A stretch of 64,000 bases of DNA from positions 24,313 to 88,312 of the forward strand of contig CAMTUW010000006.1 of the NCBI GenBank assembly GCA_947085035.1, in the 5' to 3' direction. The notes beneath the pieces were generated by a model. The model searched no databases and had not been told where the DNA came from. It saw only the letters and a list, made by a program, of their open reading frames with translations. Below, one piece after another: positions 6,841 to 16,706 of this stretch; the first letter of the stretch is position 1; every line of letters starts with the position of its first letter. This DNA comes from CAMTUW01 sp947085035. Lineage in GTDB: Bacteria; Actinomycetota; Coriobacteriia; Anaerosomatales; PHET01. A program made the translations under genes and the position numbers.

Positions 6841-7638
6841 TTGACCTTGGACGAACCGTCGTTTTCCCACACAGGGCGCGCCCATATACTTGCGGTTGCG
6901 AACCAGAAGGGCGGGGTTGGAAAGAGCACAACAGCGGTCAACCTTGCGGCGTGTCTCGGGGAGTTGGGGTGCAAGGTGCTCCTGATCGACCTGGACCCTC
7001 AGGGGAATGCCACCTCGGGTTTTGGACTGAACAAGAACCAACGTGAGCTATGTGTGTACAACGCCCTGCTCGAAGACACTGAAATAGCCGCCATCATCGA
7101 GCCGGTGGAGATTCCGGGTGTATTTGTGGTTCCTGCGACAATCCAGCTTGCAGGTGCAGAGATCGAACTGGTGTCAGCGATGAGTCGCGAGAATCGACTG
7201 AAGACGGTAATAACCTCAATTGTGGATGATTTCCAGTTCATCATCGTGGACTGTCCCCCATCCCTCGGGCTGCTGACAGTCAATGCGCTGACGGCGGCCG
7301 ACGGCCTTCTAATCCCAATTCAGTGCGAATTCTACGCGCTTGAAGGACTTTCGAAGCTGCTTGACAGCATGCGACTGGTGAAGACGCACCTGAACCCGGA
7401 GCTCGAGGTCTTCGGTGTTGTGATGACGATGTTTGACTCACGCACGAGGCTCGCTCAGCAAGTGGTTGACGAGGTGAAGGACTTCTTCGGGGCGAAGATG
7501 TTTGATGCGTTGATTCCGCGAACAGTCCGCTTGTCCGAAGCCCCCAGCTTTGGGCAGCCGGTGAATCTTTATGACCCATCCGGAAAGGGTGCGCTCGCGT
7601 ACCGCAGCTTGGCAAAGGAAGTGATGGATCGTGTCTAA
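6841..7638 (+). CDS. parA: Chromosome partitioning ATPase ParA (Soj)
   Basis: 265 residues. ParA-type deviant Walker ATPase that moves ParB-parS complexes and influences DnaA. P-loop KGGVGKST at 23-30 with the signature lysine, Walker A' DLDPQGNAT, Walker B FIIVDCPPSLG. TTG start at 6841 directly behind GAGAGGGGGAT; TTG 6847 is an alternative start. Overlaps parB by 8 nt, so the pair is coupled. Confidence 0.96.
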   Translation: MTLDEPSFSHTGRAHILAVANQKGGVGKSTTAVNLAACLGELGCKVLLIDLDPQGNATSGFGLNKNQRELCVYNALLEDTEIAAIIEPVEIPGVFVVPATIQLAGAEIELVSAMSRENRLKTVITSIVDDFQFIIVDCPPSLGLLTVNALTAADGLLIPIQCEFYALEGLSKLLDSMRLVKTHLNPELEVFGVVMTMFDSRTRLAQQVVDEVKDFFGAKMFDALIPRTVRLSEAPSFGQPVNLYDPSGKGALAYRSLAKEVMDRV

Positions 7639-8506
7639 GAGAGGCTTGGGCCGCGGGCTGTCCGCACTGATCCCCAGCGCTTCACTGGAGTCTCATGCAG
7701 GTGAGGAGATCACCGAACTCCCTATTGAGCGCATCTCCCCTAATCCTGACCAACCGAGAACCGATATCAATGAGGATTCGATCGAAGAACTCGCTGACTC
7801 CATCGGAAAGATTGGATTGTTGCAGCCCATCATCGTTCGACCGATGGGAGAGGGCTATCAAATCATTGCGGGAGAAAGGCGTTGGAGGGCGAGCCGCAAG
7901 GCCGGCCTGACCCACGTTATCGTGCGTGTGATGAACAGCACCGAGGTGGAGTCCCTTGAAATCGCATTGATCGAGAACCTTCAACGGGAGGATCTCAATC
8001 CGATGGAAGAGGCCAGGGGGTATCGCAAGCTCCTCTCGGAACACCAGATGACCCAAGCCGAATTGGCTGACAAGGTTTCGAAGTCTCGATCCACGGTCAC
8101 CAACGCACTGAGACTGCTCGACTTGCCCGAGCAGGTTCAGCAGTTGGTATACGAGGGACAGATGAGCGCGGGGCACGCCCGCGCAGTTCTGGCCGTCCCG
8201 GATCAGGCGGCGAGACTTCGGCTGGCTACGAAGATCGCGGAGCAGGGGCTGTCAGTTCGGGAAGCCGAGAATCTTGCGCGTCTGCTCGCAGCCGGACAGG
8301 GCGAGAGAGCGTCACGCCCGGCAACCCCGAAGTCATTCAAGACTGTTGCCAGGCAACTGAGGCGACTGCTTTCGGCCAATGTCCGTGTCCGGGCTGGCAA
8401 GGACAAGAACCGAATAGAGATCGAGTTTCGCAGTGAAGAGGAGCTGGAGCGCATCTATGGGGTTCTTGTCAGCGGGGTTTCCGAGGGGGGGGCAAACGAC
8501 CAATGA
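7631..8506 (+). CDS. parB: Chromosome partitioning protein ParB (Spo0J)
   Basis: 291 residues. CTP-dependent DNA clamp that loads at parS. N-terminal MSKRGLGRGLSALIP is the ParA-interaction region; the CTP-binding domain shows the GERRWRAS motif at about 82-89 and ENLQREDLNPMEEARGY; the helix-turn-helix is at about 135-160 (TQAELADKVSKSRSTVTNAL); the C-terminal part is the dimerisation region. Starts with GTG inside the end of parA. Two cognate parS sites lie 1.6 kb upstream. Confidence 0.96.
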   Translation: MSKRGLGRGLSALIPSASLESHAGEEITELPIERISPNPDQPRTDINEDSIEELADSIGKIGLLQPIIVRPMGEGYQIIAGERRWRASRKAGLTHVIVRVMNSTEVESLEIALIENLQREDLNPMEEARGYRKLLSEHQMTQAELADKVSKSRSTVTNALRLLDLPEQVQQLVYEGQMSAGHARAVLAVPDQAARLRLATKIAEQGLSVREAENLARLLAAGQGERASRPATPKSFKTVARQLRRLLSANVRVRAGKDKNRIEIEFRSEEELERIYGVLVSGVSEGGANDQ

Positions 8507-8796
8507 AGCGGAATACGGAGTATCTCGTCATCGGGCTCCTAGCCGGGGCCGTACTTGGTCTCGCTGCGGGGGTTCTCTTGGCTCCCTCGAGCGGCACGCG
8601 TACCAGGCAGCGCCTCGCAGAAGAGGCCCTGAGGGCCGCCGAGGTCGCACGCGGTATCGCGGATCGCGCCGAAAGAGCTGCTGAGGTGATAGGCGGCCGG
8701 GTTGATCACTATCTCGGGCGCGACGAGGAGGTCGCGTGGCGCAAGGTCAAGGAGATACGCGAGGGGCTTCAGGGTTACACCCAGACCCAGGGTTGA
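8503..8796 (+). CDS. YtxH-like small membrane protein
   Basis: 97 residues: a single N-terminal membrane helix with glycine zipper character (YLVIGLLAGAVLGLAAGVLL), then the APSSGTRTRQRLAEEA motif typical of YtxH proteins and an amphipathic, probably coiled-coil tail. ATG overlaps the parB stop (ATGA), so it is co-translated with parAB. Family members are stress-related membrane proteins in Gram-positives with no defined biochemical role. Confidence 0.8.
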   Translation: MKRNTEYLVIGLLAGAVLGLAAGVLLAPSSGTRTRQRLAEEALRAAEVARGIADRAERAAEVIGGRVDHYLGRDEEVAWRKVKEIREGLQGYTQTQG

Positions 8797-8839
8797 TGTC
8801 AGACCGTCGTGTCACCGTGTGTCTCGAGGAGGGATGCAC

Positions 8840-11578
8840 GTGGCGCTTCACCTGATAGTTGGACCTTCCAGCACCGGCAAGACCGGCATGCTGCACCAGC
8901 TCATTCGAGCCGACCTGAAGCACGGACGGTCCACGCTGGTCGTCCCCACCGCACCTGATGCACGGCGAGCGTCTCGTGAGTTCGCAGCCAAGGGGTGGCT
9001 GGGCGTTCGCGTCGTCGTGTACGACGATCTGGTAGAGGAGTTGTGGGGGCTGTACGGCGACGGCCGTCGATTCGTCACGGAGGGGGCGAGACTGGTCTTG
9101 TTGAGTCGCGCCGTGCGAAGTGCGCGCTCCAGTCTCGATACGCCGGGAGACAGCGGGGGACTCCAAAGGCTTATGGCAGGGGTCGCGGCACGCCTCGTCG
9201 GTCCGATCTCACCGCAAGGTGAGACCGCAGCCGCCGTGGGAGTGATTCTTGGCGCCTACGTGAGCCTCCTGGAGGGGGAGGGCCTCATCGAGCCGACTAC
9301 CGCGGCAATGTCACTGTCAGCGAACCCTCCACATCTGGAGGGCCCCCTGCGGGTGAATCGTTTCACGGACTTCTCGCCGGCGCAGGAACGGTTACTCGTA
9401 TCACTCGCGGAGTGCACGGACATCGCTGTGGCCCTCACGTGGGAGGAGGATTCGCCGGCGACCGAGGCTGTCGGAGCGCTCGTGGGACGCCTGCAAAAGG
9501 CGGGAGCGGTTATCGAGGCTGCTGGTGACTCGGCCTACACGGATCCCGGCTTGGAGGCGCTTGCGGTTCACCTGTTTCGAGGGGGGGCGCCACTGGAGCA
9601 GCCGGAATCGCTCACCATCGGTTCAGCTGTCGGCACTGAGGGGGAGTGTGCCGCCGCCGCGATGCTTGCAAGACAGGCGATTCAGCGAGGGCAAGGGACG
9701 GTCGTCGTTACCTTCAGGGACGTCGTGTCCCGGATCGGTCCGCTGCTGACCGCTTTCACTGCGGAGGGTGTGCGTGTGCAAGTGGATCTGGCTGTTCCCT
9801 TCGGGAGCACGCCGTTCGGGCGGGCGTTCTTGGCGCTTCTTGACGCATGCTCTCATCGGGGAGATACGCGGGAGCGGATGATGGCGTTCCTGCTGTCGCC
9901 CTACAGCGGGGTCGAGGCTGATTTGGTCATGCGGCTCGACACCGAGTGGAGACGCGAGCGGCCATCAGGCAATCTGATTATCCGTGCGGTTGTTCGCCTG
10001 GGCGGGGGGGCTGCGCGTGCGGTTGAGGAGGGGTGTCGACTGGGCGCAACCAGATTCAATCGGCAAGGGGCCCTGAAATGGAAGAAAGTAGCAGATTGTC
10101 TCCTGACGGCGGCGTTCAAGATGGAGCACGCGGGACTTCACGCGCCTCAAGACTCCGCGGCTCACCGCTCGGTACTCGACGTCCTTTCAAGCCTCGAGCA
10201 GGTGGAGAGCTACGACGTATCTGAGCGCGACATCGTCAGGGCTTTGGAGACATCCAGAGTCTCAATCGGCGAACCAGGCGAGACCGGAGACGTCCTAGTC
10301 ACAGAAATGGAGCGGATTCGGGGACGAAGATTCGATACAGTCATCGTCGGCGGACTCACTGCGGCCGAGTTTCCAGCGCAGCGACCACGCGGGCTCGGGG
10401 CGGTGATCCTCGAGTCCCTGGGGCAGCCAGTGGGCCCCGAGAACGCGTTGGTGGAGAGAGCCTTGTTCCACGCAACGCTCACTCGTGCGCGCTCGCACCT
10501 CGTCCTCGTGAGCCAGAGCGTCGACGATCGAGGAGATGCCCTGCGCCCCTCCGCGTTTCTGGAGGAAGTCCTCGCAGTGTATGGCCAAAGCAGTGCGGAT
10601 CGCGCTGCAACGGGGCCCGTGTTCGACGCGAATCGCTGGGAGCAGCGGAGCGAGGCGACCCGGTTCGCCCCTAGAATCCCACCTAGGGGCGCGTTGTTTC
10701 ACGAGGACGTGTTGGCCGATCTCGGTGATGAACGGGAATACAGCGTTTCCGAGATCGAGACGTATGTCGCATGTCCTTATCGCTGGTATTACGATCGTGT
10801 AGTGCGACCTGAGAGCACCGACCGAGAGTTCGCGACGCGTGAGAAGGGCAGTCTCGCGCATACGATCATTGCGCAGTTCTATGCACGATGGGGTGCCGCC
10901 GGAGCGAGGCGGGTCGAGTGCGGTGGGATTGATCATGCGCTCGAGGTGCTTGGTGAAGTCGCCCAGGAGGTGGTTGAAGAGGCGCGGCGCGGTGCGCGCG
11001 GACTCTCTGAGCGGCTCGCCACACAAGACGCCCTGCTCTGGGCGCGCGCCGTGGTCAGAGACGACGCCGAGTTCCTCCCCGGGTATGTGCCGGTACACCA
11101 TGAGTGGGCGTTCGGGGATACCGCGGGCAGGCCGATCAGACTTGGGGGCGTGAGACTCAAGGGTTCTATTGATCGCGTCGACATCGGAACCGCGGGGGTC
11201 GTGGTCACCGACTACAAATCCTCGGCCAGCCTGAGCGGAGCCGCCACTTTCGAGAAGAAGGGTCTCATCCAGGTGCCCCTGTACCTCGCCGCCGCGATGA
11301 CGGCGCTGGGCACCGAGCCCGTGGGCTGCCTCTACCGCTCGCTGAAGGACCTCTCGGTGAGAGGCGCCTGGCGACAGGATGTTGTTGCGCCCGGTCGGGG
11401 CTGGAGTCGGTCGGATTCCACGGACGCTGAGGGGATTCGTGCGGTCATCGCCGCAGCGGTCTCGAAAGTCGAGGAGGCCGTGGAGGGCATGAGGTGCGGA
11501 CGCATCCAGCCACTCCCCATAGCGGCGAGCGCATGTGAGTACTGTGGCGCCCGGAATTTTTGCAGGGAGGGGAGCTGA
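8840..11578 (+). CDS. addB: AddB-like helicase/nuclease subunit
   Basis: 912 residues. Partner of AddA in double-strand break end resection. Walker A GPSSTGKT at 8-15; helicase-like motif MERIRGRRFDTVIVGGLTAA near 490; C-terminal RecB-type nuclease domain from about 630 with GSLAHTII, GSIDRVDIG and VVVTDYKSSAS (active-site D and K). The four iron-sulfur cysteines of AddB are visible: one in VACPYRWYYD (about 645) and three in CEYCGARNFC near the end. GTG 8840 is used because AGGAGGG ends 6 nt before it; ATG 8834 in the same frame abuts the ribosome binding site. The stop is followed directly by the addA GTG. Confidence 0.88.
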   Translation: MALHLIVGPSSTGKTGMLHQLIRADLKHGRSTLVVPTAPDARRASREFAAKGWLGVRVVVYDDLVEELWGLYGDGRRFVTEGARLVLLSRAVRSARSSLDTPGDSGGLQRLMAGVAARLVGPISPQGETAAAVGVILGAYVSLLEGEGLIEPTTAAMSLSANPPHLEGPLRVNRFTDFSPAQERLLVSLAECTDIAVALTWEEDSPATEAVGALVGRLQKAGAVIEAAGDSAYTDPGLEALAVHLFRGGAPLEQPESLTIGSAVGTEGECAAAAMLARQAIQRGQGTVVVTFRDVVSRIGPLLTAFTAEGVRVQVDLAVPFGSTPFGRAFLALLDACSHRGDTRERMMAFLLSPYSGVEADLVMRLDTEWRRERPSGNLIIRAVVRLGGGAARAVEEGCRLGATRFNRQGALKWKKVADCLLTAAFKMEHAGLHAPQDSAAHRSVLDVLSSLEQVESYDVSERDIVRALETSRVSIGEPGETGDVLVTEMERIRGRRFDTVIVGGLTAAEFPAQRPRGLGAVILESLGQPVGPENALVERALFHATLTRARSHLVLVSQSVDDRGDALRPSAFLEEVLAVYGQSSADRAATGPVFDANRWEQRSEATRFAPRIPPRGALFHEDVLADLGDEREYSVSEIETYVACPYRWYYDRVVRPESTDREFATREKGSLAHTIIAQFYARWGAAGARRVECGGIDHALEVLGEVAQEVVEEARRGARGLSERLATQDALLWARAVVRDDAEFLPGYVPVHHEWAFGDTAGRPIRLGGVRLKGSIDRVDIGTAGVVVTDYKSSASLSGAATFEKKGLIQVPLYLAAAMTALGTEPVGCLYRSLKDLSVRGAWRQDVVAPGRGWSRSDSTDAEGIRAVIAAAVSKVEEAVEGMRCGRIQPLPIAASACEYCGARNFCREGS

Positions 11579-14500
11579 GTGTCTCCAGAACTCAATTCCG
11601 AACAAGCTGCCGCCGTCGAGGCACTTGCCGGACCGATCCTCATTCAAGCGGGAGCGGGAACCGGAAAGACCAAGACCCTCACGGAACGCTTCGTCCGCGC
11701 ACTCGAGGACTCGGTTGAAGAGGAGTGGAGCGCGGCGCGGGTCAACGAGGTGCTGACCATCACGTTCACAGACAAGGCTGCGGGCGAGTTGTCGGAAAGA
11801 GTCCGCAAATCACTTCGGGAGAGAGGCCGTTTCGCTGATGCGTTGGCGACCGACAGCGGCTGGATCTCGACGATTCACGGATTGTGCTCCCGGATTCTTC
11901 GGCGTCATGCGCTCGAGGCAGGGCTTGACCCGGAGTTTCGCATCATCGATGCGGTTGACGACTGGCGTCTCAAAGAGGAGGCGTTCGAAGAAGCGGCGTC
12001 TTGCGAGATCGAGACAGCGTCTGAAGGATTCCTTCTCAGCGAGATCGGGTTCACCGAGCTGTTCCATGTTGTTGATCGCGTCGTTCGGGCTATGCGGATG
12101 CGCGGACTGACCGCAGCCGATCTTGTGAGTGAGGAGACGTCCGATCCGCGCGAGATCGCTGCGCAGGTTATCGAGTCGTTTGGCTCGGCGGCGGCTAGAA
12201 TCGAGTCCTGCGGAGTTGGCGGCAAGAATGCAGCATCGTTGAGCGAAAAGTGTCGTGGGACAGTCTGTTCGCTCGAACAGTTGGACAGTGACGGAGTTGA
12301 GGATGCGGACCTCGCGCGCGGGGTGTGGGAGGCCCTTGAGGAGTGGAAGCCCGGCGGCCGAGCCGCGGGGGCGGCGGAAGCCGTCCGAGTGGAGATCAAA
12401 GAAGAGCGAGCGCGGCTTCAGCTGACTGTCGCAGCCTGCGTGGCACATCCATACGAGCAGGCGTTCGTCAGCCTCGTCAATCGGTACGCCGCGAACTACG
12501 CGCGGTACAAGGCCGAACGTTCGCTTCTGGACTTCGATGACCTGCAAGCACGGACCGCCGATCTTCTGATGAGGCGGCCTGATGTCTTGCAGGAATACCG
12601 CGAGATGTTCCGGCTCGTCATGGTCGACGAGTTCCAGGACACTGATGGGCTGCAGCTCTCCATCGTCAACGCGCTTTCCGGAAACGATCTTTGCACGGTG
12701 GGCGATGAGCACCAGTCCATCTATCGATTCCGCGGAGCGGACGTGGATGTGTACCGCGCCCACAACGAGCAGATGGAAATCAAAGGGGGGCGCAGGTTCG
12801 AGTTGACCACGAACTATCGCTCGCACAGCGCCGTTCTCGATTTCATCAATCGTCTCTTCTCGGCGAGCGAATCCTCAGATGGGGAGGTCCTTGACCTCAA
12901 ACATGGGCGTGCGGAACCGGAGCTCTCCGTGCTTCCTGAGAGCGAGCCACGGGTCGACTTGCTCGTGATTGACGCATCGGACGCGAGTGCCGCAGAGCTG
13001 AGAGCGCAAGAGGCGCGCGGGGTGGCGCAGCGCTTCGTGCGCCTCCGTGACGAGTTCGGAGTCGATCCGTCCGGCATGGTGGTGTTGATGCGCGCGTATA
13101 CGCACGCCCAGATTTACGCACGCGCGCTGAGGGCCTGCGGCTTCGACGTGGTGGTTGCGGGCGGCGGACGCCTGTTGACGAGGCCGGAAGTCAAAGGGAT
13201 ACGAGCCCTTATTCGTACCATCGCCAATCCCGCCGACGAGATGGCGCTTTGCGAGGTGCTGGCGTCCGACATCGGGCGGATGAGCGATGACGGGCTCTGG
13301 AGACTGACGCGAGACCCGAAGGACGCTCGGCGGGAGGGCGTATGGACGACCCTCGGGCGCGCGGAAGAGATCCTTGACGGCGAGGATCGCGCAAACGCGG
13401 TGCGGACGCGGCAGTTACTGCAAGACGCCAGGGCGGAAGTGGGCAGGGAGCCGCTCGGTGACGTCATCTTGAGAGCAGTCGAGGCGTCGCGCTACGACCT
13501 GGTGCTGCTCGCAAGTGGCACAGAAGGACAACACGCCTTCGCGAACGTGCGCAAACTCGTGCGTATGGCACATGAGTACGAGGCAGCGGGGGGAGCCGGC
13601 CCTGCGGGGTTTGCGGCCTATCTCGACGACAGGGAACGTTTTGGCGAGCACACCGTGTTGGGTGTCGTTGTCGAAGAAGGGTCTCGAGCGGTGCGAATCA
13701 TGAGTGTGCACGCCTCCAAAGGGCTCGAGTTCCCTGTCGTCGCGGTGGTCGAGACCGGCGCTACCAGACGCGTGAATCAAGACGTCTTGCGCGCAGGAGT
13801 TGGACCTGACGGGTTGTTGAAGTTCGCGATCAAGCCCCCACTGCGTGCTCGAAACACGAAGTCGGGGAACCGCTCCGCTACATTCAGTGAGCTCGACAGC
13901 GTCGAGAAGATCGCAGATGACGAGGAGTCGAAGCGCCTCTTCTATGTTGCATGCACGCGCGCCCAAGAAGTGCTCATCGTCTCCGGGACTGCCGACTGTG
14001 AATCCGCGCCCTCTGAGGGCACCCTGACGATGATGAGCGGAGTCCGAGTCGCGCTGGGGGCGACTCTCTTCGAGTCCGCTCGCGGGCAAGGAGTCACCAC
14101 GATCCATTTCGGTGAGCATCCGATTCGGCTCGAGGTGGCTCAAGGCGCCGCCGAGGAGGAGAACTTCGATGACGGGGCGGCTGCCGAGAGCCCTCCGGCG
14201 GCAGGGTGCACCTCCGAGTGTTTCGTCGCGCCGTCCAAGAACGTGTGCGACGCCCCACAGGAGCGCGCCATTCGCCACCTCGCGCCGGAGCGGCTGTCCT
14301 ACAGCGACATCGTGCTGTTCGACTCCTGCGAACTGAGGTTTCATGCCGAGCGGGTGCTTCGAGTGGGACGACTCGCGTGGTCGGACGGTGTCGATCCGGC
14401 CCGCTTCGGCTCTGCAGTGCATCTCGCGCTGCAGCTTTCGAGCGCCGGACGGGTGCCCGACGCTGATCGAATGCAGGCGATCTCGCAGCGATTCGATCTT

Positions 14501-15040
14501 GGAGCGGTTGAAACATCGGCTCTGGGAGCGGCCGTCGAGACGTTCGTCAGTTCCGAGACGGCGCACGCGCTGGATTCACACGAGGTCGTTCGGCGGGAGT
14601 GGGCCTTCACCATGCGCGTCGCGCAAGGAAGCGAGGAGGTCGATTTCGTAGGGGCATTGGACGCTTACGGCAAGACCGGTCAACACGGCATGGTCGTCGA
14701 CTACAAGACCGGGACATCAGGCGAACCAGCCGACCTGGAGGAGCGATATCGCCTCCAAGCCAGATGCTACGCACTGGTGGCGCTGGCTGATGGGTGCAGC
14801 ACGGTGACCGTCGTCTTCAGCAGGCCGCAAGTACGCCTTCCCTCCGGGTTGATGCAGGAAGTGCGCTACGAGTTCACCCCCGCAGATGCTCCCGGAATCG
14901 AGAAGGAGATACTCGACGTACATCGTCGGATGGGGGAGTACGCCCCGTCGCCCCTGAAGCGGTGGGCGCACGCGACATGCGCCGGATGTCCAGTCGCGGG
15001 AGGAGTGTGCCCCCGCGTCGCGCCCAAGGGGCACGGTTAG
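11579..15040 (+). CDS. addA: AddA-like UvrD-family helicase/nuclease
   Basis: 1153 residues. Superfamily 1A 3'-5' helicase fused to a RecB-type nuclease; with AddB it resects double-strand breaks for RecA. Motifs: Q-motif LNSEQAAAVE (5-14), Walker A AGAGTGKT (24-31), Walker B VMVDEFQDTDG (about 346), motif III VGDEHQSIYRFRGAD, motif V VHASKGLEFPVV (about 711), motif VI FYVACTRAQEVLIV. The nuclease is C-terminal, with HLALQL, VDFVGALDAYG and VVDYKTG (about 1039). Unusually for AddA, cysteines compatible with an iron-sulfur clasp also occur here: FDSCELRFHAER and the terminal CAGCPVAGGVC. GTG start, zero spacing after addB. It ends convergently, overlapping rlmN by 4 nt. Confidence 0.93.
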   Translation: MSPELNSEQAAAVEALAGPILIQAGAGTGKTKTLTERFVRALEDSVEEEWSAARVNEVLTITFTDKAAGELSERVRKSLRERGRFADALATDSGWISTIHGLCSRILRRHALEAGLDPEFRIIDAVDDWRLKEEAFEEAASCEIETASEGFLLSEIGFTELFHVVDRVVRAMRMRGLTAADLVSEETSDPREIAAQVIESFGSAAARIESCGVGGKNAASLSEKCRGTVCSLEQLDSDGVEDADLARGVWEALEEWKPGGRAAGAAEAVRVEIKEERARLQLTVAACVAHPYEQAFVSLVNRYAANYARYKAERSLLDFDDLQARTADLLMRRPDVLQEYREMFRLVMVDEFQDTDGLQLSIVNALSGNDLCTVGDEHQSIYRFRGADVDVYRAHNEQMEIKGGRRFELTTNYRSHSAVLDFINRLFSASESSDGEVLDLKHGRAEPELSVLPESEPRVDLLVIDASDASAAELRAQEARGVAQRFVRLRDEFGVDPSGMVVLMRAYTHAQIYARALRACGFDVVVAGGGRLLTRPEVKGIRALIRTIANPADEMALCEVLASDIGRMSDDGLWRLTRDPKDARREGVWTTLGRAEEILDGEDRANAVRTRQLLQDARAEVGREPLGDVILRAVEASRYDLVLLASGTEGQHAFANVRKLVRMAHEYEAAGGAGPAGFAAYLDDRERFGEHTVLGVVVEEGSRAVRIMSVHASKGLEFPVVAVVETGATRRVNQDVLRAGVGPDGLLKFAIKPPLRARNTKSGNRSATFSELDSVEKIADDEESKRLFYVACTRAQEVLIVSGTADCESAPSEGTLTMMSGVRVALGATLFESARGQGVTTIHFGEHPIRLEVAQGAAEEENFDDGAAAESPPAAGCTSECFVAPSKNVCDAPQERAIRHLAPERLSYSDIVLFDSCELRFHAERVLRVGRLAWSDGVDPARFGSAVHLALQLSSAGRVPDADRMQAISQRFDLGAVETSALGAAVETFVSSETAHALDSHEVVRREWAFTMRVAQGSEEVDFVGALDAYGKTGQHGMVVDYKTGTSGEPADLEERYRLQARCYALVALADGCSTVTVVFSRPQVRLPSGLMQEVRYEFTPADAPGIEKEILDVHRRMGEYAPSPLKRWAHATCAGCPVAGGVCPRVAPKGHG

Positions 15041-16098
15041 ATGTCTGCGCGTTGTCGCAGCTGACCACAGGCGGCGTCGATGTCCGCTCCTCGTTCCGCA
15101 CGCACGGATGCTTCCGTTCCGCTGCGTGCGAGCGTTCGCACGAACTCGTCAGCGCGCGTGGCGTCAGGGCGCCTGAGGGGTGAGCCGACAATCGGATTCA
15201 CCGGAATCAGGTTGACGTGTACGAGGAGTCCTCTGCAGAACTCAACGAGCGCCTCAAGCTCTTTCGGCGTGTCGTTCGTCCCCTCAATCAACGCGTACTC
15301 CAACGAGGGCCGACGCCCTGTGAGTCTCGAGTAGTCGATGAGAGACTCTCGCAAGGCGAGTAGCGAGACTCCGCGGACCCCGGGCATGAGGCGGTTCCTC
15401 GTCTCTTGAATCGCCGAGTGCAGCGAGACGGCCAAAGTGAACTGTTCCGGCTCGCTCGCGAAACGGCGGATACCGTCCAGAAGGCCGCAGGTCGAGACGG
15501 TCAGGTGGCGCGCTCCGATTCCCAGTCCAAGGGAGGAGTTCATGAGCCTCAGAGCCGAAAGCGTTGCATCGTAGTTCGCGAACGGTTCACCCTGACCCAT
15601 AGCAACGGCGTTGGTGGCACGGAGCCCGAAGTCTTCGCCCACCACCCTGACCTGGTCGACGATCTCGCCCGGGCCAAGGTCGCGAGTGAGTCCGGCGGCT
15701 CCGGTCGCGCAAAACGAGCACCCCATCGCGCAGCCGGCCTGTGTGGAGAAGCACACGGTCAGGCGGTCGCCTGCGGGAAGTCCGACCGTCTCGACCGTCA
15801 CGCCGTCGGCGAGTCGAAGCAGGTATTTGCGAGTGCCATCCGCAGACATCTGCCGTTCGAGCACTTCAGGGAAGGGGAGCGGCATCCGCGCGCTCAGCAC
15901 CGCGCGCAGGTCCGCAGGCAGGTCGCTCATCTCGGCGAAGGAGCGTGCGCCCCGACCGTAGACCCATCGCACGATCTGGGCCGCCCGGAAACCAGGCAGA
16001 CCCAGATCGTGCGCAAGCGCGGTGATGCCGTCGATATCCAAGGCCTTGACGCCCACCTCGACAGGCAGGCGGCAAGCCCCGTGTCGTGCTTCGCTCAC
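15037..16098 (-). CDS. rlmN: Dual-specificity RNA methyltransferase RlmN
   Basis: 353 residues. Radical SAM enzyme that makes 2-methyladenosine at A2503 of 23S rRNA and A37 of some tRNAs. The CX3CX2C cluster motif CAMGCSFC gives Cys123, 127 and 130; Cys116 (VCFSTQAGC) and Cys344 (AACGQL) match the conserved accessory cysteine and the mechanistic methyl-carrier cysteine. Other family motifs: MGQGEPFANYD, STCGLLDGIR, SLHSAIQETRNRLMP, LIPVNPI. GTG start directly after the rubrerythrin stop, so the two genes form an operon. Confidence 0.95.
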   Translation of the reverse strand: MSEARHGACRLPVEVGVKALDIDGITALAHDLGLPGFRAAQIVRWVYGRGARSFAEMSDLPADLRAVLSARMPLPFPEVLERQMSADGTRKYLLRLADGVTVETVGLPAGDRLTVCFSTQAGCAMGCSFCATGAAGLTRDLGPGEIVDQVRVVGEDFGLRATNAVAMGQGEPFANYDATLSALRLMNSSLGLGIGARHLTVSTCGLLDGIRRFASEPEQFTLAVSLHSAIQETRNRLMPGVRGVSLLALRESLIDYSRLTGRRPSLEYALIEGTNDTPKELEALVEFCRGLLVHVNLIPVNPIVGSPLRRPDATRADEFVRTLARSGTEASVRAERGADIDAACGQLRQRADI

Positions 16099-16611
16099 TC
16101 AGGCCTTTTCGAGGTCGGACTGCGCGGTCCGGTACTCCTCGCGATGCTCCGCTTCGTAGCGGCCAACGGCGCGGAAGTAGTACGCGATCTCAGGGAAGCC
16201 CTCGGCATCGGCGGTCTCGGCGAAACCGGGGTACATGTCGGTGGCCTCATTGTCTTCGCCGTGCGCTGCCGTTGCGAGGTTGGCGGCGGTGGTGGTCACG
16301 CCAGCCATGTAGGCGAGATGGCTCAGCGCGTGGGCGGTCTCTTCGGCGGCGGCACGTTCGAACGCCTTCACGGCGCTTTCAGGCGCGCCTTCGAGCTCGG
16401 CGATGCGCTTCCACAACGTGTAGCGACGGTTGGCCTGAGACTCTCCAGCGAACGCGGCCTTCAGGTTCTCCAGGGTGCTGGAGCCTTCGAGGCCCTCGAC
16501 GCCGGCGAACAGAGCGAAGGCCTTCTGGGGCGCACCACACATGGGGCAGGGATCGGGGGCGGGGCCAACGTGCAGGTAGCCGCAAGCCGAGCACCGGTAC
16601 TGTTCAATCAT
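16099..16611 (-). CDS. Reverse rubrerythrin (peroxide reductase)
   Basis: 170 residues. An N-terminal rubredoxin-type iron site (Cys7, Cys10, Cys22, Cys25 in YRCSACGY and CPMCGAP) precedes a ferritin-like diiron domain (about 45-165) with helix motifs [32 protein letters not shown] and [20 protein letters not shown] supplying Glu/His ligands. The rubredoxin-first order defines reverse rubrerythrins, which reduce hydrogen peroxide in anaerobes. Good ribosome binding site GAGAGGAA. It lies between rlmN and a Fur/PerR-type repressor that may control it. Confidence 0.92.
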   Translation of the reverse strand: MIEQYRCSACGYLHVGPAPDPCPMCGAPQKAFALFAGVEGLEGSSTLENLKAAFAGESQANRRYTLWKRIAELEGAPESAVKAFERAAAEETAHALSHLAYMAGVTTTAANLATAAHGEDNEATDMYPGFAETADAEGFPEIAYYFRAVGRYEAEHREEYRTAQSDLEKA

Positions 16612-16706
16612 CTTCAGTTCCTCTCTTTGTGCTGATAGGACATAACAACAATGATTTTCCCGAAAACGGCATCAGCCGACGCGGGGGCAGTTCCTGTCCG
16701 TGAGCT

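Noticed and set aside
10295..11647. 450-residue open frame opposite addB
   Set aside because: Covers the AddB nuclease domain antisense; no ribosome binding site and no recognisable domain.
13415..14566. 383-residue open frame opposite addA
   Set aside because: It lies within the conserved helicase and nuclease motifs of addA on the other strand and has a Arg/His/Leu-rich shadow composition.
15406..16635. 409-residue plus-strand frame opposite rlmN and rubrerythrin
   Set aside because: Spans two recognised minus-strand genes and is Gly/Ala/Arg-rich shadow sequence.
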